Shown here: in pieces, positions 27,651 to 37,143 of the stretch
Layout: each line of letters opens with the position of its first letter
Numbering within the stretch: the first letter of the stretch is position 1
From: Microcoleus sp. FACHB-672
GTDB taxonomy: Bacteria; Cyanobacteriota; Cyanobacteriia; Cyanobacteriales; Oscillatoriaceae
Assembly: GCF_014695725.1 (NCBI RefSeq)
Contig: NZ_JACJOU010000006.1
Coordinates: 62,001-126,000 of the forward strand
Direction of reading: 5' to 3'
DNA length: 64,000 nt
Notes under the pieces: generated by a model
What the model saw: only the letters and a program-made list of their open reading frames with translations
Database searches by the model: none
What the model was told of the DNA's origin: nothing
Translations under genes and position numbers: made by a program

Positions 27651-28500
27651 CAAAGAACCCTCACTCAAAATAAAATAGATAATGGGCAATAGGTAAAAGA
27701 GGCTGTAGGCTGGTGGGCGAGAAATGCCAAAACATTAATCTGCATCCTTCCCTCAAGACCATCGTTGGCATTATACGATTTTCCGTTGAGCGCTCAAACC
27801 TGTAGCCAAGCTTCGTCTATTCCCAGCTAGTTTCGTGAAGGCACGCTCTCAATCAAAGATAAAACTTCTATAGCCAGTTGCTATAATGCTTTCACGATCA
27901 ACAAACACCCGAATGGGGCAAGGCTAACCCAGCTCAGGCCGGCACTATCCCCATCAATTATTAGCTTGAGATTTGATACTCACGTTAATTACAATGATCG
28001 CGCGATCAGGGGGCGTACCCCATCGCTTATTCTCACGTTCCGAATAAAGCCTTTTCCCCTCGCGAAAATCAAGCATTCTTCTAAGCGCTTAGCGCTAAAA
28101 TCGAAAAACTTTTGCAACTCCCTAAAATTTTGGGAACTTAAGGAGGAGGCGATCTGTCTTCAACGATACACAATCAATGGGAACTCAGCCTATAAAGCTG
28201 GTGTGACAAGCGCAGCATTAACCTGTAAATTTTCTAAATACAGACAGCAGCAGGATAATATTGAAGCCAAGACAACTGAACTTGTCCAGACAGCAATGAG
28301 CAACACAAATCTTGAAAGAGGCAAGCAATCAAGAGTTTTCAAGACGAACAGGCTAGACACTGCGCTGTAATCTAAGATAGACTTGCTGCGGACTGAATAG
28401 ACTAGACGACTGCCAATTTAACGTCAAGGGTTTCAGGCGTTAGCCGATTTGGCAAGTATGACAACTACTACGACGCGCAACAGAGGAGCGAGACCAGAAA
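27651..28500. other. Long gap upstream of the RTX gene
   Basis: 850 bases between divergent genes with no convincing gene. It holds a TATAAT at 27882-27887 without a good -35, the AAGCGCTT/TTAGCGCTAAAAT site at 28083-28101, an imperfect palindrome TCCCTAAAATTTTGGGA at 28119-28135 and an unused AAGGAGG at 28139-28145. The 134-codon frame at 27966-28370 starts with TTG and has no family look. A long regulated leader or a small RNA is possible but not shown. Confidence 0.6.
28083..28101. promoter_or_regulatory. Compound AGCGCT site upstream of RTX gene
   Basis: AAGCGCTT (28083-28090) overlaps TTAGCGCTAAAAT (28089-28101), 400 bases before the RTX start. The same two words, five bases further apart, stand upstream of the exporter gene (32174-32197). 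Possible shared operator; the binding protein is unknown. Confidence 0.4.
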
Positions 28501-30027
28501 ATGGCGATCATACTCAACGATAGCAACAACGTACAGCAGCTAGTAAATGGCCCGGATACTGTACTCGGCCTGGGAGGCCAGGACATTATCCAATCTTTTA
28601 GCGGTGGGGGCAGTGCACTTTACGGTAACGCCGATGGCGACCGTCTCTTCGCTGAAGGACCAAACGACACCTTGGCTGGGGGTAAGGATAATGACACTCT
28701 GACGAGTTCCAAGGGAAGGACTTTACTATTTGGAGAGGAAGACGACGACACCATTAACGGCTCAAGTATCGGTAACGATTCGATGTTCGGCGGCGGTGGT
28801 GATGATTCTATCGTCGGTGGGGATGCTGCAACTGCACCGCCAAGTCCTTTCTTTCCGACCAGTGAAGAACTGCTGGCAACCAAAAACTCCTACTTTGGCA
28901 ACCTAGGAGATGACACTCTCACCGGCAGCGGCGGCTCTGAAAGCATGTATGGTGGCCAGGGAGACGACTTGCTGGTTGCAACGGCAACTTCGACTAAAAA
29001 CTTCTTGTCAGGTGACGTAGGTGCTGACACAATTTCCGGTGGCGGTGGGGGTGATACCGTCCTCGGTGATTACGACCCAAGGGGCGGCGGCGATGACAGT
29101 ATTGTGGGTGGAGCCGGAGATAAAGTCTACTTCAACGGCAATATCGGCAATGACTACATAGAAGTGGGTGAAGGTTCTCAATCTTCGGTGTATGGCGGCC
29201 AGGGCAACGACTTTATTACTGCCGAAAATGCCGCTGGTGGTGCCGACGCCTCAGGAGAACTTATTTTGTCTGGGGACAAGGGCAATGACACTATCATTGC
29301 CGCCTACGTTAATGATACCGTAAGGGGAGGCGACGGCAACGATGTTCTATCGGGTGTAGCGGGGACTGCGGGAAGCGGGGAGGACACACCCTTAGAGCAA
29401 GGAACCGCCTTAGAGGGCGGCAACGGTAACGATATTATAGTCGGTGTCGGCTTTCAGAAGCTAATTGGTGGCGCAGGCAATGACAGCCTGTTCTCAACAG
29501 ATGGCACAGACTTCTTTGAAGCTGGAGATGGTAATGATACTTTAGACGCAAGACAGGCTGAATCCTCATCTGGCCTAGTTTGGGCTGGCGGTAATGGGGA
29601 TGACCAGCTCCTCGGTAGTGCGAATGTAGAGATTCTCAATGGTGGTGCAGGCAATGACACCCTGTACGGCAGCGTGGGTGCAGACATAATGACTGGAGGT
29701 GATGGTCAAGATCGCTTTAGCTACTTTCAACCAGGGGAGTTTGGTGACCGCATCGGTGATTTTGTCAGCGGCACTGACAAATTATTATTCCGGGGTGCTG
29801 GTATTGGAAACTTGCCAAGAGCATCCGGTTTAAATGACGCTCAGCTCGTGGTCGTGTCAACTTACAACGGCACAACCGGCGCTGCCGGGACTGCGCCTCT
29901 GTTCGCGTTTGAAACCACCACCAGGAACTTAATTTTTGATGTCAATGGTAGTACCGCCGGCGGCACATCTGTTGTCGCAACAATTTTCGGTGGCACCGTC
30001 ACAGAGAATGACATTCAGATCATCTAA
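28501..30027 (+). CDS. RTX-type calcium-binding repeat protein
   Basis: A 508-residue acidic, glycine- and aspartate-rich protein with no N-terminal signal peptide. It contains many nonapeptide-like repeats of the form GG-G-N/D-D-x-L/I (GGAGNDSLF, GGAGNDTLYG, GGNGNDIIVG, GGDGNDVLSG), which bind calcium in parallel beta rolls. The C-terminus (FSYFQPGEFGDRIGDF, DVNGSTAGG, NDIQII) is typical of cyanobacterial RTX proteins and should hold the type I secretion signal. It is the natural candidate substrate of the exporter at 32388-37048. Related proteins (oscillin, SwmA) form motility-linked surface layers. ATG at 28501; weak ribosome site GGAGCG. Confidence 0.88.
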   Translation: MAIILNDSNNVQQLVNGPDTVLGLGGQDIIQSFSGGGSALYGNADGDRLFAEGPNDTLAGGKDNDTLTSSKGRTLLFGEEDDDTINGSSIGNDSMFGGGGDDSIVGGDAATAPPSPFFPTSEELLATKNSYFGNLGDDTLTGSGGSESMYGGQGDDLLVATATSTKNFLSGDVGADTISGGGGGDTVLGDYDPRGGGDDSIVGGAGDKVYFNGNIGNDYIEVGEGSQSSVYGGQGNDFITAENAAGGADASGELILSGDKGNDTIIAAYVNDTVRGGDGNDVLSGVAGTAGSGEDTPLEQGTALEGGNGNDIIVGVGFQKLIGGAGNDSLFSTDGTDFFEAGDGNDTLDARQAESSSGLVWAGGNGDDQLLGSANVEILNGGAGNDTLYGSVGADIMTGGDGQDRFSYFQPGEFGDRIGDFVSGTDKLLFRGAGIGNLPRASGLNDAQLVVVSTYNGTTGAAGTAPLFAFETTTRNLIFDVNGSTAGGTSVVATIFGGTVTENDIQII

Positions 30028-30087
30028 ATGCTCTGATTAAGATAAGTGCCGGCTCTCACTTATTAAGCGCAGAGCTGTAATTAAATG

Positions 30088-30116
30088 AAGCTGGGGAGGC
30101 GATCCCCAGCTTTTTT
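30088..30116 (+). terminator. Rho-independent terminator after the RTX gene
   Basis: AAGCTGGGGA (30088-30097), loop GGCGA, TCCCCAGCTT (30103-30112), with a T6 tract at 30111-30116. Perfect 10-bp stem, 60 bases after the RTX stop. Its A and T flanks would also serve the convergent minus-strand gene less well. Confidence 0.9.
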
Positions 30117-30166
30117 GTGGGTTTTCGAGCACGGCCCTTTGAACCGACTGCACCCCACAATTTGCC

Positions 30167-31057
30167 TCAGCCGGCCCCTTGGGAAGTCTCTTCTGTAGCC
30201 GGAAAGCGCACTTGCCCCCCAATCAAACCAAGAAAAGCCGTGCCGTAGTGCTGAATTTCTAAAAACCCTGCTTGAGGTGGAGCCGGCTTATAAATCCTGA
30301 AAGTCTTCATGATTCCTAGAGTTGCTGCACTTTCCAGGGGGCCAACAAAGCTAGTATCCCGGTCTAAAAAATAAGGCTGCTTTGCCCAGTAAGCCATTTG
30401 GCCGGCATTCAGAAAATAGCAACCCGAATGAGGATTTAGCGCACGGCGGAACAGCACCGGCGTTTCCATAATCTTGCCCTTCAATTCCGCCTGTTCCCCC
30501 ACATTCTGGAATTTGGCAGTTGCACGAGGTCGTATGTCGCCATCAATATAAGCTTTGTGAACTTTGCCGTAAAGCGATACCTCATAGCGATTAGGCTGGA
30601 GCAGGTTCAACTCCCCCGATATCTTGCTAAACCACTGTAATTTCACGAAAAACCAAGGGTCATGCAGAATTAAGTCGTCTTCCAAAAAACAGTAGTAGTC
30701 ATATTTACCCAAACTATCCCGCAGTACAGCTTGGCACTCAAAGCCTAACAGCATTGGCTCCGCACTCGTGCCATGATGAGTGTATAAGTGAGACCGCAAG
30801 GGAACCTGGGACAAAATATGACAGTCTTGAGTTGTACAGACGATAATATCAATATCGTGAGATTGCGATTGATTGGCAGGCAATGCTAAAAGCTGGGCAA
30901 TGTCAATAATGCTCTGAGACTTGCCAAATAACTGGTGCAAGGCAGTAATGCCGGCACTCAAAGCTTGGATACGGGGTTGCGGGTCTTTTTTTTGAGAACC
31001 GTGAGAACCACCACCAGCGGGATTGAAAAAATGGGCAATTGTGAACAGAATACGCAT
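30167..31057 (-). CDS. Putative glycosyltransferase-like protein (GT-A-like)
   Basis: A 296-residue protein from ATG at 31057 (a TTG four codons upstream is the alternative). I do not recognise a named family. It starts like a sugar-modifying enzyme (MRILFTIAHFFNP) and carries YDYYCFLEDDLILHD near residue 120, a GT-A-type metal-site pattern, followed by LNAGQMAYWAKQPYF. No signal peptide or membrane helix. Convergent with the RTX gene and divergent from the isomerase gene, so it lies inside the secretion module; glycosylation of the RTX protein is an idea only. Confidence 0.6.
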   Translation of the reverse strand: MRILFTIAHFFNPAGGGSHGSQKKDPQPRIQALSAGITALHQLFGKSQSIIDIAQLLALPANQSQSHDIDIIVCTTQDCHILSQVPLRSHLYTHHGTSAEPMLLGFECQAVLRDSLGKYDYYCFLEDDLILHDPWFFVKLQWFSKISGELNLLQPNRYEVSLYGKVHKAYIDGDIRPRATAKFQNVGEQAELKGKIMETPVLFRRALNPHSGCYFLNAGQMAYWAKQPYFLDRDTSFVGPLESAATLGIMKTFRIYKPAPPQAGFLEIQHYGTAFLGLIGGQVRFPATEETSQGAG

Positions 31058-31243
31058 AGAGAATGCCAAATTGAATCAGCGCCGACGCACTCATAGCATT
31101 AACATTATGTAGCAGTTGCGAGGCGAGTGAAGTTGGCACATTTTACTACCTTAGAGCAGACAAATTCATCGGCAGCCCTGAAATTAAGGTAAGGCCGGCA
31201 AGCAAGTGATTGGCCTCCTTTTGATAGCTACACAGAAAACCTC

Positions 31244-32020
31244 ATGAGCACAGGTGAACCGGAAAACATGGCAGAACTTTTCCAAGTAGGCAACACAGTC
31301 ATCCAAGCGCATGAAATTCCCTCGCTCTTAAATCGCTATCAGTTAATGCCCCAACTTTTGCGAGGCATTATCATTGACCAAGCGATCACCGGCATCACTT
31401 GCACTGACGAAGAGCGTCAAGCAATCATCCAACAGTTTTACCAGCAGCACCAGCTGAGTTCGGCCCAAGCACGGGACGCTTGGCTGCAAAATCAGGGGAT
31501 GACCCAAGCGCAGATGGAAGAGTTCGTAGTTCGCCCCCTACTCTTAGAAAAATTTAAAACAGCTACCTGGGGAGCCAAAGTAGAATCCTATTTTCTCACC
31601 CGCAAGGGCAGCTTAGATCAAGTCGTTTATTCCTTAATCCGCACCCAAGATCCGGGAATGGCTCAAGAAATTTATTTTCGCATCTCAGAAGGCGAACAGT
31701 CTTTTACGGAGCTTGCCAAAGAATACTCTCTAGGCCCAGAAGCCCGCACAGGTGGTTTATTAGGGCCGGTTCCTCTTTCTCAGCCTCACCCAGCCATCAG
31801 TAAACTTCTGTCTGTCAGTAAACCCGGTCAACTCTGGCCCCCACGTGTTCTGGCCGAATGGTTTGTAATTATTCGATTGGAAAAATTTCTACCGGCTCGC
31901 CTAGATGACTCGATGCGCCGTCACCTCATTGATGAAATGTTTGATAACTGGATCAAAGAGCAAATCCAGCAAGTCAGACCCTTGCAATCTCTTTTGTCAG
32001 CAACTCCAACTTCGGCGTGA
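31244..32020 (+). CDS. Parvulin-type peptidyl-prolyl isomerase
   Basis: A 258-residue SurA/PrsA-like protein without signal peptide. Residues ~20-120 are a helical chaperone-like part (LLEKFKTATWG), residues ~135-225 the rotamase domain (FTELAKEYSLGPEARTGGLLGPVP, read in parts). Start ATG at 31244, or the in-frame ATG at 31268. Such genes often sit beside cyanobacterial ABC exporters of this type, and a cytoplasmic isomerase that keeps an RTX substrate unfolded would fit. It is 367 bases upstream of the exporter start. Confidence 0.82.
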   Translation: MSTGEPENMAELFQVGNTVIQAHEIPSLLNRYQLMPQLLRGIIIDQAITGITCTDEERQAIIQQFYQQHQLSSAQARDAWLQNQGMTQAQMEEFVVRPLLLEKFKTATWGAKVESYFLTRKGSLDQVVYSLIRTQDPGMAQEIYFRISEGEQSFTELAKEYSLGPEARTGGLLGPVPLSQPHPAISKLLSVSKPGQLWPPRVLAEWFVIIRLEKFLPARLDDSMRRHLIDEMFDNWIKEQIQQVRPLQSLLSATPTSA

Positions 32021-32387
32021 TTAAAACAGTTAATTGTGGCGATCCCAATCACTACCGACCGCAACAAGTATTTAGGATCAAGCCAATATAAATTTTTTTG
32101 AGTCAATCGGTTTCAAGCAATTCCAATCTCCTCTAAATTTGCCAGCGATCATAAAATGCTACACCCAACACAAAAGCGCTTTCATTAGCGCTAAAATGCT
32201 TGAGGGTGGATGGCTGCTTGTGAGAGCTGTATTTTGCCAAGCCGGCAAAATTACTGAAATGGGGCATCATAACGAGAATCGGCTTGGAATTAGTTGAGAT
32301 TTGTTGACATGGAGAGCAACAAATAATGGCTTAAAGTTACCATCGGATGAAAGCGACCCACCCGAAGCCAAGTTCAAAACTTCCGGT
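32021..32387. other. Gap upstream of the exporter gene
   Basis: 367 bases with no gene I can support. It contains the compound AGCGCT site at 32172-32197. The frame open from 32301 lacks any ATG before 32388. Confidence 0.6.
32172..32197. promoter_or_regulatory. Compound AGCGCT site upstream of the exporter
   Basis: AAAAGCGCTTT (32172-32182) then TTAGCGCTAAAAT (32185-32197), the latter a 13-base exact match to 28089-28101 upstream of the RTX gene. AGCGCT is self-complementary, so the pair can also fold as a hairpin. Confidence 0.4.
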
Positions 32388-35300
32388 ATGACCCAAACAG
32401 TTTCCCCGTCTCAAATTCCTGCTTTTTTGGCGCAAACGGCCCCGTTCGATCGGCTGGGAGTAAATGCTTTACAAGCGATTGCAGCCAAATGCCAACTCCT
32501 GCGTTACCGCACGGGGCAACCAATCTTTGAACGCGAGAAAATGCCCACTCAGGTGGTCATGATTTATCAGGGGCAAGCCCGATTGTTAGGCTATGACCAG
32601 CGCATACAGATGCCCGTCAGCTTAAAATTAGTGGGTTCAGGAGAAATTTTAGGCTGGGCCGGCTTGGTGCGAAACGTACCATGCGAAACAGCGATCGCCT
32701 CTACAGAAGTCGTATGTATCAGCCTTTCAGCCGCAGACTTTTTAGCCTCCCTAGACGCAGAACCCGTCCTGAGCCAAGCCTTTCGCGAGCGCCCCGCCCT
32801 TAGCGAAGTTTTTGAACTCTTAAGTGCAGAACTCCAGCGCAGAGCCGATGGAGTTGCAAATCTCAAAGACTTAGCATTCCGAATTTGGGAAGATTCGGTT
32901 GTCTTAAACTTACCACCCGGCCAGCTGAATCTCGCCAAATTAGACCCCAATCGGGTTTGGCTAGTCAGCAGTGGCGAAGTCGGAGATTTTCCTACAGAAA
33001 GCCGGCTGTCCCTTGACGGCTCACAGCGCGTCTTATCTGTGCAGGGGAAAAGAGGAGCCAGATTGCTTGGCTTGCAGTTTCAAACTGAAATGACCAGCCA
33101 AGCCGCTCAAGAAGTAACCGTTATCCAAGACTCAGCCCCATCCGACGGCATCACCGCCGGCCTTGAGCGGTTACCCCCAACTCCTACCTACCAAATAACC
33201 GACGCTCCGCCACGTCCCCCAGAGCCGGAACCAGACCCTTTCGCACCACGGGCGAAATACCCGTTTGTCAAGGGAATTGGCCCCATTAATGCGCCCTTAG
33301 CTTGCTTTCAAATGTTAAGCAAGCATACTGGCGTCACATTTCGTAAGGACGTTATTCGCCGGGTACTCGATAGCCAGCTGAAAACCAAAGGGCAAATTTC
33401 TTTACAAACCTGCGGAGCTGTAGTAGAGATGATGGGGCTGCGTGCCCAACTGGTGCAAGTTCCTGCAACAGCAGTAAACCGGCTTAAAGCACCTGCCCTG
33501 ATTAGCTGGAAAGATAGCTTTGCCATCATCTACAGCATCACTGAAAAAGAGCTGGTCATGGCCGTGCCAGAAACCGGCATTATCAAGAAGGTTCCCAAGG
33601 AATTTGTAGAAGCTTGGGGAGAAGTCGGGCAGATACTGCTGCTACAAGTTCCTCAAGGGGAGCGAACGGAAAAGTTCAGCCTTAACTGGTTTATTCCATC
33701 AGTTATTAAATATCGCGGCGTCTTAAGCCAAGTCTTCATTGCTTCATTCTTTGTCCAGCTGTTCGGGTTGGCCAACCCGCTGATCACCCAGGTCATCATC
33801 GATAAAGTGCTGGTACAGCGCAGTATCGAAACCTTAGATGTTTTGGGGTTCTTTTTGCTGGGTGTAGCGCTGTTTGAAGCCCTGCTGACCGCCCTACGAA
33901 CCTATTTATTTGTGGACACCACGAACCGAATTGACCTGAGTTTGGGTTCGGAGGTGATTAACCATTTAGTCCGCCTGCCACTGAACTACTTTGACAACCG
34001 GCGCGTTGGTGAACTGGCCGGTCGGATGAATGAATTAGAAAGAATTCGGCAATTTCTCACCGGCACAGCCCTGACAGTGGTACTCGACGCCGTCTTTTCA
34101 GTGGTCTACATCGTCGTCATGTTCATTTACAGTTGGATACTGTCAATTGTGGCATTGGCGACGGTGCCCTTATTTGCCGCCTTAACCCTGCTCGTATCTC
34201 CCATCATCCGCCAGCAGTTACGCAGAAGGGCCGAACGCTACGCGGATGCAGAATCTTATCTTGTTGAAGTCCTTAACGGGATTCAAACCGTCAAAGCGCA
34301 GAACATAGAACTGCTAGCCCGCTGGCAATGGCAAGAGCGTTATGCCCGATATGTCAGTGCCGGTTTTAAATCCGTATTAACCTCTAGCACCGCCGGCTCA
34401 GTTAGCGGCTTCTTGCAAAAACTCTCAGGCTTACTCATCCTGTGGGCTGGGGCACATTTGGTCTTGAACAATGAGCTGAGTTTAGGTCAATTAATCGCAT
34501 TCCGGATTATTTCAGGCTATGTCACCAGCCCCCTGCTGCGCTTAGTACAGCTGTGGCAGAATTTCCAAGAAACTGCTTTGTCCATTGAACGACTCAGTGA
34601 TATTCTGGATGCGCCTTTAGAAGCAGACGCAGATAATAGGAATAATATTCCCCTGCCGGAGATTCAAGGAAATGTCAAATATGACGGCGTTTCATTCCGC
34701 TTTGCCGCCGCTGGAGCGCTGCAACTGGTTAATATCAACCTAGAGTTTCCCGCCGGCAAATTTGTGGGCATTGTCGGTCAGAGTGGCTCCGGTAAAAGTA
34801 CCTTGATGAAATTACTGCAGCGCCTTTATGACCCCCTCTCCGGTCGCATTCAAATTGATGGGTACGATATCACGAAAGTAGAACTGTATTCCTTGCGCCG
34901 GCAGATAGGCATGGTTCTCCAAGACACCCTGCTATTCAATGGCTCCGTGCAAGAAAACATCGCCCTCAACAACCCAGAAGCTACCACAGAAGAAATTATT
35001 GAGGCTGCAAAAATTGCCTTCGCCCACGAGTTTATTATGTCTCTGCCAAATGGCTATAACTCAGTCGTAGGAGAACGGGGTTCAGGTCTATCTGGGGGTC
35101 AGAGACAGCGAATTGCCATCGCCCGCACGGTATTGCAAAACCCCAAACTGCTCATTTTAGATGAAGCAACCAGTGCCCTCGATTACGAGTCAGAACGACA
35201 AGTGTGTGAGAACTTGAGGGTTGCCTTTAAGGGGCGTACCGTCTTTTTCATTACTCACCGGCTCTCCACCGTGAGGAGTGCGGATGAGATATTAATGATG

Positions 35301-35399
35301 GCTCAAGGTTCTGTCGTCGAGCAAGGCACCCACGACGAATTAATGGCCCTGAAAGGGCTTTACTATTGCCTCTATCAGCAACAGGAGTCACAGCTGTGA
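32388..35399 (+). CDS. Type I secretion ABC exporter: cNMP-binding-like, C39-like and ABC domains
   Basis: A 1003-residue exporter from the ATG at 32388 (a TTG at 32301 is less likely). Residues ~19-130 look like a cyclic-nucleotide-binding fold (VVMIYQGQARLLGY, GEILGWAGL). Residues ~290-420 are C39-like, but the catalytic cysteine position is A302 (NAPLAC against DCGLAC), the histidine position S377 and the aspartate position V393, so it is a non-cutting substrate-binding domain as in HlyB. Membrane helices fill ~440-740. The ATPase has Walker A G797-T805 (GQSGSGKST), LSGGQ at 901 and LLILDEATSA. Inner-membrane exporter; stop overlaps the adaptor's start. Confidence 0.92.
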   Translation: MTQTVSPSQIPAFLAQTAPFDRLGVNALQAIAAKCQLLRYRTGQPIFEREKMPTQVVMIYQGQARLLGYDQRIQMPVSLKLVGSGEILGWAGLVRNVPCETAIASTEVVCISLSAADFLASLDAEPVLSQAFRERPALSEVFELLSAELQRRADGVANLKDLAFRIWEDSVVLNLPPGQLNLAKLDPNRVWLVSSGEVGDFPTESRLSLDGSQRVLSVQGKRGARLLGLQFQTEMTSQAAQEVTVIQDSAPSDGITAGLERLPPTPTYQITDAPPRPPEPEPDPFAPRAKYPFVKGIGPINAPLACFQMLSKHTGVTFRKDVIRRVLDSQLKTKGQISLQTCGAVVEMMGLRAQLVQVPATAVNRLKAPALISWKDSFAIIYSITEKELVMAVPETGIIKKVPKEFVEAWGEVGQILLLQVPQGERTEKFSLNWFIPSVIKYRGVLSQVFIASFFVQLFGLANPLITQVIIDKVLVQRSIETLDVLGFFLLGVALFEALLTALRTYLFVDTTNRIDLSLGSEVINHLVRLPLNYFDNRRVGELAGRMNELERIRQFLTGTALTVVLDAVFSVVYIVVMFIYSWILSIVALATVPLFAALTLLVSPIIRQQLRRRAERYADAESYLVEVLNGIQTVKAQNIELLARWQWQERYARYVSAGFKSVLTSSTAGSVSGFLQKLSGLLILWAGAHLVLNNELSLGQLIAFRIISGYVTSPLLRLVQLWQNFQETALSIERLSDILDAPLEADADNRNNIPLPEIQGNVKYDGVSFRFAAAGALQLVNINLEFPAGKFVGIVGQSGSGKSTLMKLLQRLYDPLSGRIQIDGYDITKVELYSLRRQIGMVLQDTLLFNGSVQENIALNNPEATTEEIIEAAKIAFAHEFIMSLPNGYNSVVGERGSGLSGGQRQRIAIARTVLQNPKLLILDEATSALDYESERQVCENLRVAFKGRTVFFITHRLSTVRSADEILMMAQGSVVEQGTHDELMALKGLYYCLYQQQESQL

Positions 35400-37048
35400 A
35401 ATCTGATTCAGTATTTGATCAACCCGTCATTCTAGAGCAGCCAGCGATCTGGTCACAAGTCTTTGTTTGGCTGATTGTCGGCGTAACAGCATCGGGTCTG
35501 ATTTGGGCAGCGGTTGCGAATGTTGAGCAAGCCATTCCCGCCACAGGCAAATTAGAACCAAAAGAAGCCCCTAGAGAAATAAGAGCGCCCACCGGCGGAG
35601 TTGTCCGTGAGGTTCTCATTGACGACGGAGACTTTGTTAAACAAGGCGAAATCCTACTGACGTTTGACCCCACCTCACCCGAAGCTGATGTGGGATCTTT
35701 GAGAAATCTCAAAGAATCTCTGATTCGCGAAAATCAGTTTTACTCCTCAGTAGATGGCACTAGCCCCGCAGGCAAAGGCTCCGATTTACAATCACTGACT
35801 AAACTGCGCGAGAACTTAATCACACAAAATCAATATTACCAAGCGTTGGCGAATGAACCCGATGGGTTAGTCGGTGGCAGCGGCGCGTTTGACGCCACCC
35901 AAGAGCGACTTTTAGGAGCCAGCCGCGCCGAGTACCAGTCTCGCGTCCAGGCCGCCCGTTTGCAAGTTCAGGAATTGGAAAAACAGCTTTCCCAAACTCA
36001 AGGACAATTATCATCAGCCCAAGAGCGACTAGCATCGGCTAGGCAACAAATCCCCAAGGCTCAAATCCAATTAGCAACGGCTCAAAGACGAATTGAAACG
36101 CTCCAGCAACAAAAAGCAAAGACCGAAGAGGTGCTAGAGCTGAATAGACAGATTTTATCCCAGGTGTCCCCATTGGTGGAAGAAGGGGCGCTGTCTAAGC
36201 TGCAACGTCAACGTCAAGAGCAAGAAGTCTTGACTCGCCAAGCTGAAGTGCTATCAGGAGAATCAGATCTGCTGACAAGCCTCAATGATATCGAAACGCG
36301 GCAGCGGGAACTGTTAACCAGTCAGGATGAAATCACGGCACGCCAAGCCGAAGTCAACCGGCTTAGCGATGAAGCGCAGCGGATTGCCGTGCAAATTGAA
36401 CGGGCGAAGCAAGAATTGCAAAATACACAAGAGTTGTCGAGAAAAGACGTTCTCACGAAAATTTCAGACAATGAAAAGCAAATTGCAGAAATTGATTCCC
36501 AATTAGGAAAGTCTAAGCTGGAAAATCAAAAAACGATGGCCCGAATAGAAGGGGAGTTGACGAAGGCTCAACAAGCTCTTCAATATCAAGAATTGCGGGC
36601 ACCCGTGAGCGGTTTCGTGTTCGATCTCAAAGCATCATCTGGGAGTGTCGCGCGGGAAACTGATCAAGAGCCGATTCTCAAGCTGATTCCCAATGATAAG
36701 CTGATCGCCAACGTATTCATTCAAAATAAGGATATTGCGTTGGTCAGAGAAGGAATGCCGGTGGATATCAACATTGAAGCGTTCCCGGCAATGGAATTTG
36801 GCACGATTGAAGGCAAATTGCTCTCGATTGGGAAAGATGCTTTGCCGCCCACTCAAGAACGCCCCTACTATTCTTTCCCAGCAAAAATTGAACTGGATCG
36901 TCAGTATTTTAAGGTGAGTGATAAACAGATTCCCATCCAGTCAGGGATGGCAGTCCAAGCGACGGTGAAGATCGGTAAGCGGACTGTGATGGAAATGTTC
37001 TTGGATCGGATGGGACGGAAAGTGAAGACTTTAGAGACGGTGAAGTAA
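35396..37048 (+). CDS. HlyD-family membrane fusion/adaptor protein
   Basis: A 550-residue periplasmic adaptor of the type I secretion system. One membrane helix at about 17-40, the split lipoyl half APTGGVVREVLIDDGDFV, a long coiled coil (~150-360) with repeated QLSQTQ and RQAEVNRL units, the second lipoyl half LRAPVSGFVFDL and the beta-barrel region. Start is GTG at 35396, overlapping the exporter TGA by four bases, with AGGAG at 35383-35387. The partner outer membrane channel is not in the window. Confidence 0.93.
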   Translation: MKSDSVFDQPVILEQPAIWSQVFVWLIVGVTASGLIWAAVANVEQAIPATGKLEPKEAPREIRAPTGGVVREVLIDDGDFVKQGEILLTFDPTSPEADVGSLRNLKESLIRENQFYSSVDGTSPAGKGSDLQSLTKLRENLITQNQYYQALANEPDGLVGGSGAFDATQERLLGASRAEYQSRVQAARLQVQELEKQLSQTQGQLSSAQERLASARQQIPKAQIQLATAQRRIETLQQQKAKTEEVLELNRQILSQVSPLVEEGALSKLQRQRQEQEVLTRQAEVLSGESDLLTSLNDIETRQRELLTSQDEITARQAEVNRLSDEAQRIAVQIERAKQELQNTQELSRKDVLTKISDNEKQIAEIDSQLGKSKLENQKTMARIEGELTKAQQALQYQELRAPVSGFVFDLKASSGSVARETDQEPILKLIPNDKLIANVFIQNKDIALVREGMPVDINIEAFPAMEFGTIEGKLLSIGKDALPPTQERPYYSFPAKIELDRQYFKVSDKQIPIQSGMAVQATVKIGKRTVMEMFLDRMGRKVKTLETVK

Positions 37049-37143
37049 AAAAAGTAAGGGAGTGATGAATAATGGGTAATTGGGGATTTTCTCGTTCTCC
37101 ACTTTCCCTTTCTACTACTCCCTTCTTGAGGGCTTGTGCGTCA

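Noticed and set aside
27860-27890. TATAAT at 27882 as the RTX promoter
   Set aside because: No recognisable -35 and 614 bases from the start codon; kept only as a note.
27966-28370. 134-codon plus-strand frame in the gap before the RTX gene
   Set aside because: TTG start, no ribosome site, no domain look, composition unlike neighbouring genes.
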